This document shows positions 1 to 8,762 of a stretch of DNA of 64,000 nt, piece by piece. Below the pieces are notes generated by a model that was not told where the DNA came from, ran no database searches, and saw nothing but the letters and a program-made list of their open reading frames with translations. The DNA comes from JAZKFT01 sp039925965 (GTDB taxonomy: Bacteria; Bacteroidota; Bacteroidia; Chitinophagales; Chitinophagaceae): the NCBI GenBank assembly GCA_039925965.1, contig JBDSXW010000127.1:124001-188000 (forward strand), given 5' to 3'. Position 1 is the first letter of the stretch. Every line of letters begins with the position of its first letter. Both the position numbers and the translations under genes were made by a program.

Positions 1-2
1 TA

Positions 3-1196
3 CTTTTTAAGGTAAATGATGTAGTGCCAGTCGGTGCGGTTTTTGCCAGGCTTAGCACCGGGGTTACCGGTAACATTGGCCAATCCGCTGGCAACCTGGA
101 TGAGCCAGCAGCTATGGCTCAGGAAGCTATTCCCTATCAGCCTTCCAATTTGCCGCCAGCCGGCGCCAACAAGGCCGCAGGCAGCAAATCTATGATTCGT
201 TTTTATTCACCATTGGTTTTAAAAATAGCGCAGGAAGAAGGGGTCAGCATGTCGCAGTTGGAAGCCATTCCAGGTACTGGGCAGGATGGCCGGGTAAGTA
301 AGAAAGATATGATGGATTACCTGGTCCAGGCAGCGGGTTCTATCGCCATCGATTCGGCTACCCCAGAACGGAATGCTCCACACCCTGTATCCGAATCACA
401 ACTTTCAGTACAGACCCAGCCACCGGCAACAAAACAAGCAGCAGCTGAACCAGGAAATACGCAGCTAGCGATTTCCAATTACGGACCGAATGTAGAGATT
501 GTGGAAATGGACCGTATGCGAAAACTGATTGCGAAGTTTATGGTTGATAGCAAGCAAATAAGCCCGCATGTAACCAGCTTTACCGAAGCTGACGTTACCA
601 ATATGGTGATGTGGAGAGAACGCGTGAAGAAAGATTTCGAAAAAAGAGAAAATACGAAGATCACCTTTACGCCGCTGTTTATCGAGGCGGTTGTGAGATG
701 TATCAAAAGGTTTCCGCTGATCAATTGCAGCATTGACGGAGATAAGATCATTATTAAGAAAGATATTAATATTGGAATGGCCACGGCATTGCCAAGCGGC
801 AACCTGATCGTGCCGGTGATCAAACATGCCGACCAGCTAAACCTGGTGGGACTAAGCAAACAGGTAAACGGCCTCGCTGAAGCGGCCCGCAACCATAAAC
901 TGAAACCAGACGATACCCAGGGCGGCACTTTTACGTTGACTAATGTTGGCACTTTTGGTAGCCTGATGGGCACACCGATCATTAACCAGCCACAGGTTGC
1001 GATACTGGCAGTAGGCGCTATCAAAAAGCGCCCGGTGGTAATTGAAACCCCGCAAGGCGACACAATTGGCATCCGGCACATGATGTACCTGAGCATGAGC
1101 TACGACCACCGTATAGTAGACGGCAGCCTCGGTGCCACTTTCCTTTCAGCAGTAGCCAAGGAACTTGAAGCCTGGAACCCCGAACGGGGATTTTAG
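3..1196 (+). CDS. 2-oxo acid dehydrogenase E2 (dihydrolipoyl acyltransferase), 5' partial
   Basis: The reading frame is open to the left edge, and the first visible residues (NDVVPVGAVFARL) look like the end of a lipoyl domain, so the lysine-bearing part lies upstream. A peripheral subunit-binding domain follows (roughly residues 60-105 of the visible part, YSPLVLKIAQEEGVS ... GTGQDGRVSKKDM). After a Pro/Ala/Gln-rich linker comes the trimeric acyltransferase domain, ending in SYDHRIVDG, which carries the HxxxDG catalytic His and Asp. The enzyme transfers acyl groups from lipoamide to CoA in the pyruvate or branched-chain 2-oxo acid dehydrogenase complex. Which substrate cannot be decided from this fragment. 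The E1 genes would be expected to the left. Confidence 0.93.
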   Translation, partial: LFKVNDVVPVGAVFARLSTGVTGNIGQSAGNLDEPAAMAQEAIPYQPSNLPPAGANKAAGSKSMIRFYSPLVLKIAQEEGVSMSQLEAIPGTGQDGRVSKKDMMDYLVQAAGSIAIDSATPERNAPHPVSESQLSVQTQPPATKQAAAEPGNTQLAISNYGPNVEIVEMDRMRKLIAKFMVDSKQISPHVTSFTEADVTNMVMWRERVKKDFEKRENTKITFTPLFIEAVVRCIKRFPLINCSIDGDKIIIKKDINIGMATALPSGNLIVPVIKHADQLNLVGLSKQVNGLAEAARNHKLKPDDTQGGTFTLTNVGTFGSLMGTPIINQPQVAILAVGAIKKRPVVIETPQGDTIGIRHMMYLSMSYDHRIVDGSLGATFLSAVAKELEAWNPERGF

Positions 1197-1457
1197 CGGA
1201 GTAATAGATAATTCAAAATTGAAAACTGAGCGATGGAAATTGCAATGGGCCCAACATCGCCATATTTCTCAAAATATCGGAACAGGTAATCCGAAGTTTG
1301 CGCATTTTACCATTTCTGCTATCACAAATACCTTGATCCTCGTCTCTTAATATCTTCACCTGACCTTTGCTCTTTGGACCTTCAACCTTTCAACGAAGTT
1401 TTTCTATACCCGCATTGGTTTGCGTTGTAATTTACAGTAACCAAATTTTTGCATCCG
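1197..1457. repeat. Spacer with heptamer-phased pyrimidine tract
   Basis: This spacer follows the E2 stop codon. From about 1345 to 1393 it reads as consecutive 7-mers dominated by CTT and CAA (TCTTAAT, ATCTTCA, CCTGACC, TTTGCTC, TTTGGAC, CTTCAAC, CTTTCAA). It resembles the other heptamer-phased spacers in the window. I see no gene or clear terminator in it. Confidence 0.4.
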
Positions 1458-2171
1458 ATGAAAACATTGTCCGAAACATGGTTTGCTGAAGGATTTATCG
1501 ATTTTGAATTGAAGAAATATACACTACTGGCTTACCTGCAGCAGGTAGATGGATTTTTCAATGAAAATAAATTATATCCGCAACTGGCTGATGTAATATT
1601 TCACCACAATAACTTGCTACATTTTCGCGATAATAAACAATACCTGCAACAGCAGTTTCCCAAACGACTTACGCAACCCGACATGCAGCGCCTTCAGGTA
1701 TTGTACCAGGCCATGATAGAAGACGATGAGATGATGAAAGAGCTGGAAGATATTATGCATTATGCATTAAAGAAAATGAAAAGCACCATCGAAGGCGGCA
1801 CCGAAATCTACGAATTCGTAGAAGAGAAAATGAATATCACACCCGTTGGACTGATACCACTCGACTGCCAGGAGGGGTACTTCTTCCTGGCTGATGGCTG
1901 TTTTAGCGACACGAGAGTATACCAATACCGCCTGAGCATTTTTGAAAAACACGACGAGCGTTATCGCAGCATAAAAACAGAATTTATAGCTGACTGGCAG
2001 CGCAGCATAAGCAATACCTATGAAAGTATAAAAAGTGAACTGATACGCCATCGCCAGCAGCTCCGCAACCCGGCGGTGTATAGTATTGAAACGGAATTAA
2101 AGTTCCCGGTGGAAGAAACCTTGCTGCCCATCGCAAAGCGACGACTGGTGCGGTATTTATGCGAAGGTTAG
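1458..2171 (+). CDS. Conserved hypothetical protein
   Basis: This 237-residue soluble protein has no signal peptide and no membrane segment. I chose the ATG at 1458 (MKTLSETW) over an in-frame TTG nine bases upstream. The protein is rich in acidic and aromatic residues. A helical N-terminal half (LLAYLQQVDGFFNENKLYPQL) is followed by a central beta-like part (ITPVGLIPLDCQEGYFFLAD) and a helical end. The regular composition and codon use argue that it is real. I do not recognise a functional domain and assign no function. It stands alone between the E2 gene and a lipoprotein esterase. Confidence 0.7.
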   Translation: MKTLSETWFAEGFIDFELKKYTLLAYLQQVDGFFNENKLYPQLADVIFHHNNLLHFRDNKQYLQQQFPKRLTQPDMQRLQVLYQAMIEDDEMMKELEDIMHYALKKMKSTIEGGTEIYEFVEEKMNITPVGLIPLDCQEGYFFLADGCFSDTRVYQYRLSIFEKHDERYRSIKTEFIADWQRSISNTYESIKSELIRHRQQLRNPAVYSIETELKFPVEETLLPIAKRRLVRYLCEG

Positions 2172-2346
2172 CGCTAGCATCTGGTGAAATATTGCCCGCA
2201 AAAGTAGCGGGTGGACTTTACAAAAAGAGCCTATGACTGCTAGTATTGTCAATTACGCAGCAAATTTTCTATTGTTTCGATAAACAGCCAAAATTGTAGG
2301 TTGATCTGAATTTCATTTCTCGTTATCTTTTCCTAAACTTTCCGAT

Positions 2347-3213
2347 ATGCGGCTACATCCAATCATGTTTTTTTCGGTATTATTATTAACGGTGGCGGGT
2401 TGTAAAAAGACAGCGCCTGGTCTGCAGGTTACTATTGCGGCAACGAACCTTTCAAACGTTAGTTATGGCACATCCAGCCAGCAGAATATGGACATATTCC
2501 TGCCGGAAAACCGAAGTGTTTCTGCAACCAAAGTGATGATCATGATCCACGGTGGCGGCTGGACCACCGGCGATAAGGCCGACTTTGCACAATTTGTAGA
2601 TACCATGAAAAGAAGGCTGCCAGACTTTGCCATTTTTAATATTAATTACCGGCTTTCCGCAAGCCCTATCAACCTGTTCCCGACACAGGAAAATGATGTG
2701 AAAGCTGCGGTGCAATTTATTTTAGGTAAAAAAGGAGAGTACCTGATAAGTGATAAATATGTACTCCTGGGGGCCAGCGCAGGCGGCCACCTCGCTCAAC
2801 TACAGGCATTCAAAAATTCCGCGGTGAAACCAAAAGCGGTGGTGTCTTTTTTTGGCATTTGCGATATGGCCGACATGTACAATAATCCTGTGGGCGGCAA
2901 TAGTCTTATTTCCCTGTCGGTAGCTCAGGCGGTTGGTAAAACGCCGGCACAGGACCCGGCAATATATGCAACCAGCAGTCCGCTGAATTATATTACAGCG
3001 TCCTCTGTGGTACCCACAATTTTTCTTCATGGTGGTGCCGATCCACTCGTACGCCCGACACAATCAACTATAGCAAAAGACAAAGTATTGTCGGTTGGGG
3101 CACCGGCGCAATATGTGCTGTATCCAGCTGGTGGTCATGGAGATTGGGACAACATAACCTATGCAGATGCTTTCAATAAAGTGGAAGCTTTTATCAGGCT
3201 CTACGTTTTATAG
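2347..3213 (+). CDS. Alpha/beta-hydrolase lipoprotein (esterase-like)
   Basis: The protein starts with a lipoprotein signal peptide ending in VAGC, so it is probably anchored in the outer membrane or facing the periplasm. The mature part is an alpha/beta hydrolase of the hormone-sensitive-lipase/BD-FAE type. It has an oxyanion-hole motif HGGGW near residue 70, a nucleophile elbow GASAGG near 144, an acid in GGADPLV, and a C-terminal His in GGHGDW. Members hydrolyse carboxyl esters, and several in Bacteroidota act on acetyl or feruloyl groups of polysaccharides. The substrate cannot be read from the sequence. It is convergent with the P5C dehydrogenase gene across a shared palindromic terminator. 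Confidence 0.88.
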   Translation: MRLHPIMFFSVLLLTVAGCKKTAPGLQVTIAATNLSNVSYGTSSQQNMDIFLPENRSVSATKVMIMIHGGGWTTGDKADFAQFVDTMKRRLPDFAIFNINYRLSASPINLFPTQENDVKAAVQFILGKKGEYLISDKYVLLGASAGGHLAQLQAFKNSAVKPKAVVSFFGICDMADMYNNPVGGNSLISLSVAQAVGKTPAQDPAIYATSSPLNYITASSVVPTIFLHGGADPLVRPTQSTIAKDKVLSVGAPAQYVLYPAGGHGDWDNITYADAFNKVEAFIRLYVL

Positions 3214-3295
3214 TTTTTTCACCACATTTAATCTTTGCTGGCTCAGGAACGAACGCGGTTCTGGCGTATTTGTTTCCAAATATACTTGTTGAAAA

Positions 3296-3327
3296 AACAG
3301 GCCGTCTCAAATTTGAGACGGCCTGTT
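3296..3327. terminator. Bidirectional palindromic terminator
   Basis: Two 16-base arms (AACAGGCCGTCTCAAA and its exact reverse complement) abut each other with no spacer. A-rich sequence lies on the left. The element sits between two convergent genes and would serve both. Confidence 0.8.
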
Positions 3328-3356
3328 CAGGTATGGATCAGTTTGACCTGAAAGTA

Positions 3357-4988
3357 TTATTCTGCTTCCATAAATGGATACCGGTAATCGGTTGGCGGAT
3401 TAAAGGTCTCTTTAATGGTTCTTGCACTTAACCAGCGGTAAAGGTTTAAAATAGAACCCGCTTTGTCGTTGGTGCCGCTGGCTCTTGCGCCCCCGAAAGG
3501 TTGCTGGCCGACTACTGCTCCAGTTGGTTTATCGTTGATGTAAAAATTGCCAGCGCTGTAACGCAGCTTGTTGGTGGCCAGCTCCACAGCCGTCCTGTCT
3601 GTTGAGATTACGGCACCCGTAAGTGCATAAGGGCTGGTGCTATCTAAAAGCTCCAAAGTGGCTTCAAATTGATTGGCGTCGTACACATAGATAGTAAGCA
3701 CCGGGCCAAACAATTCTTCACACATGGTGATATATTTTGGATCCGTGGTTTCAATCACGGTCGGTTCAATAAAAAAGCCTTCTTTTTTGTTGCAATTGCC
3801 ACCCACCAAAATAGTAGCCTTGCTATCTCTCTTTGCCTTGTCAATATATTTTTTCAGTTTGTCAAAACTCTTTTCGTCGATGACGGCGTTGATGAAATTG
3901 CCAAAATCCTCCACGGAGCCCATCTTCATGCTTTCAATTTGCGCTACCAGTTTCTTCTTGATTTTTACAGCGATGTTGCTGGGGATATACGCCCTCGATG
4001 CAGCCGAACATTTCTGTCCCTGGTATTCAAAAGCACCACGTGCCAATGCAGTGGCTACCACATCGGGATCTGCACTTTTATGGGCGATGACAAAGTCCTT
4101 ACCACCGGTTTCGCCTACGATGCGGGGATAGCTTTTGTACATGGCCATATTCTTGCCGATGGTTTCCCACATATTATTAAAAACACCGGTGCTTCCGGTA
4201 AAATGCACGCCGGCAAAATCTTTATGGTTAAAGCACACCTGGCCAAGTGTAGGGCCGTCAACATAGATGAGGTTGATAACACCATCGGGCAGACCAGCTT
4301 CCTTTAAAATCCGCATGGTCATCTGGGCGCTATATATCTGTGTATTTGCTGGTTTCCACACCACCACATTACCACACATGGCGGCGCTGGTAGGCAGGTT
4401 GCCGCCAATGGCAGTAAAGTTAAAAGGCGTGATCGCCAGCACAAATCCTTCCAGCGGGCGGTACTCCATGCGGTTGTGCATGCCAGGGCTGCTGATCGGT
4501 TGTTGCTGGTAAATATTGCTCAAAAAGTGTACGTTAAACCGCAGGAAATCGATGAACTCGCAGGCGCTGTCGATCTCGGCCTGGTAGGCATTCTTACTTT
4601 GGCCCAGCATAGTGGTGCCATTCAGGTAAGGGCGGTATTTGGTAGCCAGCAGGTCGGCAGCCTTCAGAAAAATCCCAGCCCGGTTTTCCCAACTCATGGC
4701 AGCCCATGCTTCTTTGGCCTTAAGTGCTGCTGCTATCGCCTTTTTTACATGGCTGGCATCTCCTGCACTAAAATGACCCAGCACATGTTTACGCTCATGG
4801 GGCGGATGTATCGCTATTTTATTGTTGGTGCGAACCTCGTCGCCACCAATGTACATGGGCACATCTGTTTCAGTACTTTTTAATTCGACCAGTACTTCCT
4901 TCAATCGTTTTCTTTCGGCACTGCCGGGGGCATACGATAAAACGTGTTCGTTTACTGGTAACGGGTATTGGAAATTACCGTATTGCAT
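3357..4988 (-). CDS. pruA: L-glutamate gamma-semialdehyde (P5C) dehydrogenase
   Basis: This aldehyde-dehydrogenase-superfamily protein has 543 residues, the usual length for the Bacteroidota and eukaryote-type 1-pyrroline-5-carboxylate dehydrogenase. The general-base Glu lies in GETGGKDFV (E293) and the catalytic Cys in YQGQKCSAA (C327). The NAD-binding segment ITPFNFTAIGGN is near 186. It oxidises glutamate semialdehyde to glutamate in proline and arginine breakdown. No proline dehydrogenase gene lies beside it in this window. Start ATG at 4988. Confidence 0.95.
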   Translation of the reverse strand: MQYGNFQYPLPVNEHVLSYAPGSAERKRLKEVLVELKSTETDVPMYIGGDEVRTNNKIAIHPPHERKHVLGHFSAGDASHVKKAIAAALKAKEAWAAMSWENRAGIFLKAADLLATKYRPYLNGTTMLGQSKNAYQAEIDSACEFIDFLRFNVHFLSNIYQQQPISSPGMHNRMEYRPLEGFVLAITPFNFTAIGGNLPTSAAMCGNVVVWKPANTQIYSAQMTMRILKEAGLPDGVINLIYVDGPTLGQVCFNHKDFAGVHFTGSTGVFNNMWETIGKNMAMYKSYPRIVGETGGKDFVIAHKSADPDVVATALARGAFEYQGQKCSAASRAYIPSNIAVKIKKKLVAQIESMKMGSVEDFGNFINAVIDEKSFDKLKKYIDKAKRDSKATILVGGNCNKKEGFFIEPTVIETTDPKYITMCEELFGPVLTIYVYDANQFEATLELLDSTSPYALTGAVISTDRTAVELATNKLRYSAGNFYINDKPTGAVVGQQPFGGARASGTNDKAGSILNLYRWLSARTIKETFNPPTDYRYPFMEAE

Positions 4989-5000
4989 ATGAAGTAAATT

Positions 5001-5627
5001 TTATTTAGACTGTTTGTTTATTTTTTTTGAAATACCCTTTTTTACTTTTGGCCAGGTTTTTCCCATCAGGCATACCGGGGCTTCTGAAAGATCTGCTTCA
5101 TCAAAAAATAGGACCATTTTTGCAACGGAAATGGCAAGGCTTTGCCGGTATCGTTTATCGTAAAAAGAGGCAATCTCTTCAATGGAAAAAATATCAAGCA
5201 ACCTGTCTAAGTCCCAAAAATCCTTTTTAACAGCTCTTCCTGAAATGGCAAATATCTTGGATGCAGCAATATCTTCTAAGCTCCACATTCTGATACCGTC
5301 CTCTATTATAGCGGGTCTTAGTAAAGGATACGGGCGAAAGCAAATATCCACTTTAACTCCGTCAACTACAGCAAACACTCCAAGCGTATTTTTTACAGAT
5401 GATGAAATAGCAATCCTGGTTTTAAAATGCTGGAATAGGTTCTGATGCATTTCTGCCCTGTCAAAATCCGTAACAGTAAAAAAATCCAGATCAATAGATG
5501 TGCGGTGGCCCAATTGAAGTGACAATGCTGTCCCTCCCACGAGATTAAAGCTTTTAAAAAATTCTAAAGCCATGAACTCATGAAGTAAATCCAATGTATT
5601 TGTTTCTACAGTGCTGCTGTGTAACAC
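5001..5627 (-). CDS. AbiEii/AbiGii-family nucleotidyltransferase toxin
   Basis: A 208-residue protein with the hallmark nucleotidyltransferase signature LVGGTALSLQLGHRTSIDLD (about residues 29-48). The GG(T) loop and the DLD acidic pair resemble the metal site of polymerase-beta-like transferases. The family includes AbiEii toxins of type IV toxin-antitoxin and abortive-infection systems. It overlaps the upstream DUF6922 gene by 22 bases, so the two are translationally coupled and probably work as a pair. The P5C dehydrogenase gene starts 12 bases downstream on the same strand, so read-through is possible. I infer toxin function from family membership and gene arrangement. Confidence 0.85.
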   Translation of the reverse strand: MLHSSTVETNTLDLLHEFMALEFFKSFNLVGGTALSLQLGHRTSIDLDFFTVTDFDRAEMHQNLFQHFKTRIAISSSVKNTLGVFAVVDGVKVDICFRPYPLLRPAIIEDGIRMWSLEDIAASKIFAISGRAVKKDFWDLDRLLDIFSIEEIASFYDKRYRQSLAISVAKMVLFFDEADLSEAPVCLMGKTWPKVKKGISKKINKQSK

Positions 5628-5881
5628 TTAAACTTCTTTTGAGGGATGTTATAGATAGCTGATAAAAAATTGAGCGTTTCTGGTTCAATATACCTCGCTC
5701 TGACTACTTCATTCTTTATTAACTCGTCACCATAATATCGTCTGATGGCCCTTATTTCAGGAATATCCCCCCTTTCAAAAACGCGCACTATGACAAAGCC
5801 GGGATATTTTTTAAAAGTGCTGTCTTTTAAATCAATATCCCAGAAGATATGCTTTGGTAAAATTGGAATAGCTTTTTGCAT
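5606..5881 (-). CDS. DUF6922-like protein, putative antitoxin partner of AbiEii
   Basis: I take the ATG at 5881 (MQKAIPILPKHIFWDID), giving 91 residues. The longer frame upstream lacks family-like sequence. The motif pattern LPKHIFWDID ... FVIVRVFERGD ... RRYYG matches small proteins that commonly precede AbiEii-type nucleotidyltransferases in Bacteroidota. It is not an AbiEi winged-helix antitoxin of the classical kind. Its 3' end overlaps the start of the toxin gene. The antitoxin role is inferred from this context. Confidence 0.75.
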   Translation of the reverse strand: MQKAIPILPKHIFWDIDLKDSTFKKYPGFVIVRVFERGDIPEIRAIRRYYGDELIKNEVVRARYIEPETLNFLSAIYNIPQKKFKCYTAAL

Positions 5882-5998
5882 GGTCAAAATTATTTCAATC
5901 GTATCTGTCGTGCCAAATGTCCAATAGTATTCATACAAAACAACGGAGCGTCGCCAATGCCGCTTCATAGTGCCACAAAAGCTGGTCTCCAAAACCAA

Positions 5999-7097
5999 TT
6001 AGCTCACGCCTTCCTCTTCCTTCGCATTCATCAGGTAGGCCTTGATAAATCCATCCAACTCTCCATCCATTACCGGGCCAACATTGCCTACTTCGTAATC
6101 GGTTCTATGGTCTTTGATCATTTTGTAGGGGTGGAATACATAGCTACGTATCTGGCTGCCCCACTCGATCTTTTTCTTGCTGCTGTTGGCGGCATCTTTC
6201 AGGGCGTTGCGTTTCTGCAATTCAATTTCGTATAGGCGACTCTTAAGCATTTGCATGGCCAGTTCGCGGTTGCCCAACTGGCTACGATCCTGCTGGCATA
6301 CCACCACGATACCCGTGGGCAGGTGGGTGAGCTGTACCTTGGTTTCTACTTTATTTACGTTCTGCCCGCCAGCGCCACCACTACGGCTGGTTTCCATTTT
6401 TACATCGGCGGGGTTAATGTCGATTTCAATGGTGTCGTCGATCAGCGGGTACACGTATACACTCGCAAAAGAAGTATGTCGCCTGGCATTGCTGTCAAAT
6501 GGCGAAATACGGACGAGGCGGTGCACACCACTTTCAGCTTTCAGAAATCCGTAGGCGAAAGGCCCTTCGAATTCCAATGTGGCGCTCTTAATACCGGCAC
6601 CATCACCCTCCTGGAAATCCACTTCTTTTACAGTCCAGCCCTGCTTGTCGCCATACATGCGGTACATGCGCAGCAGGATCTCGGCCCAGTCCTGGCTCTC
6701 CGTTCCGCCAGCTCCACTGTTGATCTGGAGTACTGCCGGCATCTCGTCCTCCGGCTGGTTGAGCGTACTTTTAAACTCGGAATCTTCGATGGCGGTTAAT
6801 GCAGCATCGTATGCTATTTTTACGTTTTCCTCCGTTTCTTCTCCTTCTTTCCAGAATTCAAACAGCACAGCGAAATCGTCTACAGCCGATTCGGTGGTGT
6901 AGTACATATTTACCCAATACTCGTTTTGCTTGGTTTCCTTCAGGATAGAAGTGGCCCGCATATTGTCGTCCCAAAAACCGGGCGCAATAGATAGTTGTTT
7001 ATCGTTTGCTATTTTAGCTTCTTTGTGAGCGACGTCAAAGAAACCCCCTCAAGACCACCACACGGTCCTTCATATACTTTATTTGTTCTGCTGTCAT
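5999..7097 (-). CDS. prfB: Peptide chain release factor 2, with programmed +1 frameshift
   Basis: Zero-frame translation begins at ATG 7097 and runs 20 codons (MTAEQIKYMKDRVV ... RGFL) to an in-frame TGA at 7037-7035. Shifting +1 at CTT-TGA-C continues as DVAHKEAKIAND and joins the main frame without a break, giving 365 residues, a normal RF2 length. Upstream of the shift site lies AGGGGG (7049-7044), three bases before CTT, as in the classic prfB autoregulatory signal. The main frame contains the stop-codon recognition tripeptide SPF (RISPFDSNARR) and the GGQ motif (SGGAGGQNVNKVET). RF2 releases peptides at UGA and UAA. Low RF2 favours the frameshift. Confidence 0.96.
7030..7052 (-). promoter_or_regulatory. 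prfB programmed +1 frameshift signal
   Basis: Read on the minus strand, the site is AGGGGG TTT CTT TGA C. It combines an internal Shine-Dalgarno-like hexamer, the slippery CTT codon and the UGA read by RF2 itself. The arrangement and spacing match the bacterial prfB autoregulation site. Confidence 0.93.
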
Positions 7098-7319
7098 AAG
7101 CGCGAAAATAGCAGTTTCCTTGGAATGATGAGGCGCCAGGTAAAACAAGCTAAGATCATTAGAATTTCCCGAGGCATATTTTTTTTAGGTGAGCACTTGC
7201 GACGTTGATTTCAACCATTTTAGTACTATAACTGTCACTTGTTCGTTTTATACTGGCTGTTCTTATTTATTTTCATTCCGTAAACCGGTAAAATAGCGCC
7301 CTAAAAAAGCAAACCCTTT

Positions 7320-8126
7320 ATGAATATGAGATTTCACCTGTCGATAATTACCCTATTTTTTTTCTTTTTTGCTATAGCACAGCCTGCGGTTACGAATAGG
7401 AAAGATACCATCGGCAGCACTACTATTACCTATCAAACTACCTGCTACGGCAAGCCCGATAGCAGTGTCAGTTTTATAAACGTGCATGAAAACGAGAACA
7501 CATCGGTGATTGCCGCAAAACAGGTGTTTAATGCAGCTAAAAAATATTGCGTTACCCAGCTGCGGTGCAGGGATATGCGGTTGATTAGTTTTATCTACAA
7601 AGGCAAAACTTTCACCGTAGATCCCAATCGCATCTATACGGCTAAAGGAGCATTGGCATCGCTCAAAAAGAACAGCCGCAGTTATAATGACGACGTTTTT
7701 GCAGCGGCATTAAAACTTGTCGACCTGCTTGGCAAAAATTTCACTGATAGTTTTATCAACAACAAAAGCCTGGTGGTGGCGCTCCATAACAATACCAACG
7801 GAGAACCACTTAGTATTATCAGTTATAAAAGTGGCAGTGAATCTCAAAATGCAACAGATGCTTATATCAACCTGCAGCAGGATCCTGATGATTTTTTCCT
7901 GGTTACTGAACAATCAATATTCGACTTTCTGAAACAGAAGGGTTTTAATGTGGCATTGCAGGACAATGTACATGTTACAGATGATGGCTCTTTATCCGTT
8001 TATGCAGCAAAAAACAGGATCCCATATATCAATATTGAAGCGCAGGTAGGCCATATTGCGGAGCAAAAAAAGATGCTGGAAGCAGTCCTGGAATGCATCA
8101 GCAGAAGAGTGGGAACAGATCATTGA
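7320..8126 (+). CDS. Secreted hypothetical protein
   Basis: A 268-residue protein with a clear N-terminal signal peptide (MNMRFHLSIITLFFFFF, cleavage around AIAQ). The mature part has conserved-looking blocks VVALHNNTNGEPLSI, DPDDFFLVTE, DGSLSVYAAKN and PYINIEAQVGH. These invariant-looking His, Asn, Asp and Glu residues suggest a periplasmic enzyme, possibly a hydrolase. I do not recognise a named family and assign no function. It ends about 90 bases before the convergent RNase P RNA gene. Confidence 0.75.
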   Translation: MNMRFHLSIITLFFFFFAIAQPAVTNRKDTIGSTTITYQTTCYGKPDSSVSFINVHENENTSVIAAKQVFNAAKKYCVTQLRCRDMRLISFIYKGKTFTVDPNRIYTAKGALASLKKNSRSYNDDVFAAALKLVDLLGKNFTDSFINNKSLVVALHNNTNGEPLSIISYKSGSESQNATDAYINLQQDPDDFFLVTEQSIFDFLKQKGFNVALQDNVHVTDDGSLSVYAAKNRIPYINIEAQVGHIAEQKKMLEAVLECISRRVGTDH

Positions 8127-8170
8127 ATGTACTTGCCAGCCTCGAAGGCAAACCCATAGAAATGACCATA

Positions 8171-8208
8171 AACAAAAAACCTGCGCGATGGTTAAAACCG
8201 CACAGGTT
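8171..8208 (-). terminator. Terminator of rnpB
   Basis: On the minus strand a hairpin with arms AACCTGTGCG and CGCGCAGGTT is followed by a T-rich tract (forward A run 8174-8179). It lies immediately beyond the 3' end of the RNase P RNA. Confidence 0.8.
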
Positions 8209-8213
8209 AAAAA

Positions 8214-8652
8214 GATGCTGCAAACATCATAAGCCGGATTCTGTATCCAACAGGTTGCTGGTAATAGAACCAGTAACACCATTGACTACTGTCATTTATC
8301 TGCGATAGTAATTACTCACTACCTGTTTCTGCCTACCCTGGAACCTGTCCGCGAAGCTCAGGACTTATAGCGGGCCGCTTTTAATGGTTTCCTATACGTG
8401 GCATTTCAGCACCCAAGGTTTACCCTTCCTGTTTGTTGCCAACCAGGATCGTAGTCTCTTACACCACTTTTTCACCCTTACCCCGGTTTTAAATCGTGGC
8501 GGTCATTTTCTGTGGCACTTTCTGTTACAAAACACATGGTTAATGGATCCAAAAACCATTCGTTCCGTACCCGGCCGTTAGCCGGTGAGTCGCCCTATGC
8601 TGTCCGGACTTTCCTTGCCTACTTGCGTAAACACGACAGCTCAGCTTGCAGC
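8214..8652 (-). ncRNA. rnpB: RNase P RNA (bacterial type A)
   Basis: The minus strand carries the conserved 5' core GGAAAGTCCGGACAGCATAG (about 8618-8599) and the 3' core ACAGAATCCGGCTTATG (about 8242-8226). The ends GCTGCAAGC and GTTTGCAGC pair to form helix P1, which sets the limits. The length of about 440 nt is plausible for Bacteroidota. The RNA is the catalytic subunit that matures tRNA 5' ends. A TATCTTTG promoter element sits 4 bases upstream of the inferred 5' end and a terminator hairpin follows the 3' end. Confidence 0.95.
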
Positions 8653-8656
8653 GGGG

Positions 8657-8690
8657 CAAAGATAGTTTCCGGCAGTTTTTTCCCGGGCAA
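8657..8690 (-). promoter_or_regulatory. Bacteroidota-type promoter of rnpB
   Basis: TATCTTTG (minus strand, 8664-8657) matches the -7 element TAnnTTTG exactly. A weaker TTG lies 23 bases upstream. Only four bases separate it from the start of helix P1, so the RNA is likely made with an unprocessed or nearly unprocessed 5' end. Confidence 0.6.
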
Positions 8691-8762
8691 TATTTTTCTG
8701 TTCGAATCTTCAGGTGCGGCTAATCGCATTGTTGTTTGCCGGATGCCATTTAATATTGCATC

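Noticed and set aside
479..1096. A 205-codon open frame on the minus strand inside the E2 gene
   Set aside because: It lies opposite a well-conserved acyltransferase domain, and its translation has no family-like motif.
1165..1350. A 61-codon frame overlapping the end of the E2 gene
   Set aside because: It begins inside the E2 coding sequence in another frame, and its sequence resembles translated spacer.
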